From NCBI GenBank assembly GCA_025057335.1, contig JANWXG010000052.1:1-13224 (forward strand): a stretch of 13,224 bases of DNA. The letters are read 5' to 3'. The position numbers and the translations under genes are program-made. The stretch comes from a bacterium (GTDB lineage: Bacteria > Armatimonadota > HRBIN16). The notes beneath the pieces were generated by a model that saw only the letters and a list, made by a program, of their open reading frames with translations, did not search any database and was not told the origin of the DNA. This document shows positions 13,014-13,224 of this stretch, piece after piece; position 1 is the stretch's first letter, and every line of letters begins with the position of its first letter.

Positions 13014-13224
13014 CGCCCTCGCCCGTGCGACACGAGACGCGCAGGATAGGCATCTGCGGGTTGAGGCGGCGCACGTCGGTAGTGAACTGTCCCTCGTCGA
13101 AGTCCAGATAGGGTATCAGGTCGATCTTGGTCAGCACCGTCACGTGCGCCGTGCGGAACAGGGCGGGATATTTGGCGGGTTTGTCGTGCCCCTCGGCGGC
13201 GCTCACCACCGCCACACGATAGGT
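12937..13224 (-). CDS. hypB: HypB-type GTPase for nickel insertion (C-terminal part)
   Basis: Only the last 95 residues are in the window; the 5' part lies beyond the right edge. VAVVSAAEGHDKPAKYPALF is the characteristic HypB segment. VLTKIDLIPYLDFD holds the TKID (G4) guanine-specificity motif, VRRLNPQMPILRVS follows, and SCRTGEGVSEWVRWL is the G5 region. HypB hydrolyses GTP to help load nickel into [NiFe] hydrogenases (with HypA), so a hydrogenase maturation gene set should lie to the right. The C-terminal tail QTGYPSPQTPRDR is a little longer than usual and is encoded over the end of the sialidase-like gene. Codon reading continues in frame to the window edge. Confidence 0.93.
   Translation of the reverse strand, partial: TYRVAVVSAAEGHDKPAKYPALFRTAHVTVLTKIDLIPYLDFDEGQFTTDVRRLNPQMPILRVSCRTGEGVSEWVRWLQERLQTGYPSPQTPRDR

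Overview
The window looks like a piece of a moderately GC-rich chromosome from an Armatimonadota-type bacterium. This is an inference: the prepilin-like protein at 3349-4095 has an FTLIELLVVIAIIAIL start, an FPVFAQAREKAR stretch and an H-X9-DG motif, a combination abundant in Armatimonadota and Planctomycetota. Several LacI- and TIM-barrel-type sugar genes fit that reading. No rRNA, tRNA, CRISPR array or intact insertion sequence was seen.

Left part (1-4316): a truncated unknown gene (minus, 1-632) lies downstream of a GH30-type glycoside hydrolase (minus, 702-2162). Diverging from the hydrolase is a LacI-family regulator (2271-3323), apparently co-transcribed with a Trp-rich type IV pilin-like protein (3349-4095) and a 67-aa single-span membrane protein (4113-4316). 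The divergent intergenic region is unusually readable: a perfect TTGACA-17-TATAAT promoter drives lacI, a weaker back-to-back promoter drives the hydrolase, and two copies of one palindrome (TTGCTAAA..TTTAGCAA type) each cover the -10/+1 region of one promoter. It reads as a self-contained, autoregulated glycan-response switch.

Middle (4317-7961): a REP-like hairpin, a xylose-isomerase-like TIM-barrel protein (4542-5294), a second hairpin cluster and a 520-bp stretch without a convincing gene, then dxs (5815-7725; DXP synthase, first step of the MEP isoprenoid pathway) with its own sigma70-like promoter, followed 20 bp later by a 71-aa two-span membrane protein.

Right part (7962-13224): three consecutive minus-strand genes (10444-9647, 9642-8830, 8781-7966) are paralogs. 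Each has two membrane spans near the N-terminus and a long helical, coiled-coil-like C-terminal region with a shared signature. I do not recognise the family; this tandem triplication is the best candidate for an undescribed system. Diverging from it are a second TIM-barrel sugar isomerase/epimerase-like gene (10775-11812), a GC-rich palindrome, and an exported BNR/sialidase-like protein (11886-13013). The 3' end of the last overlaps, tail to tail, the 3' end of a hypB-type nickel-insertion GTPase gene that runs off the right edge.
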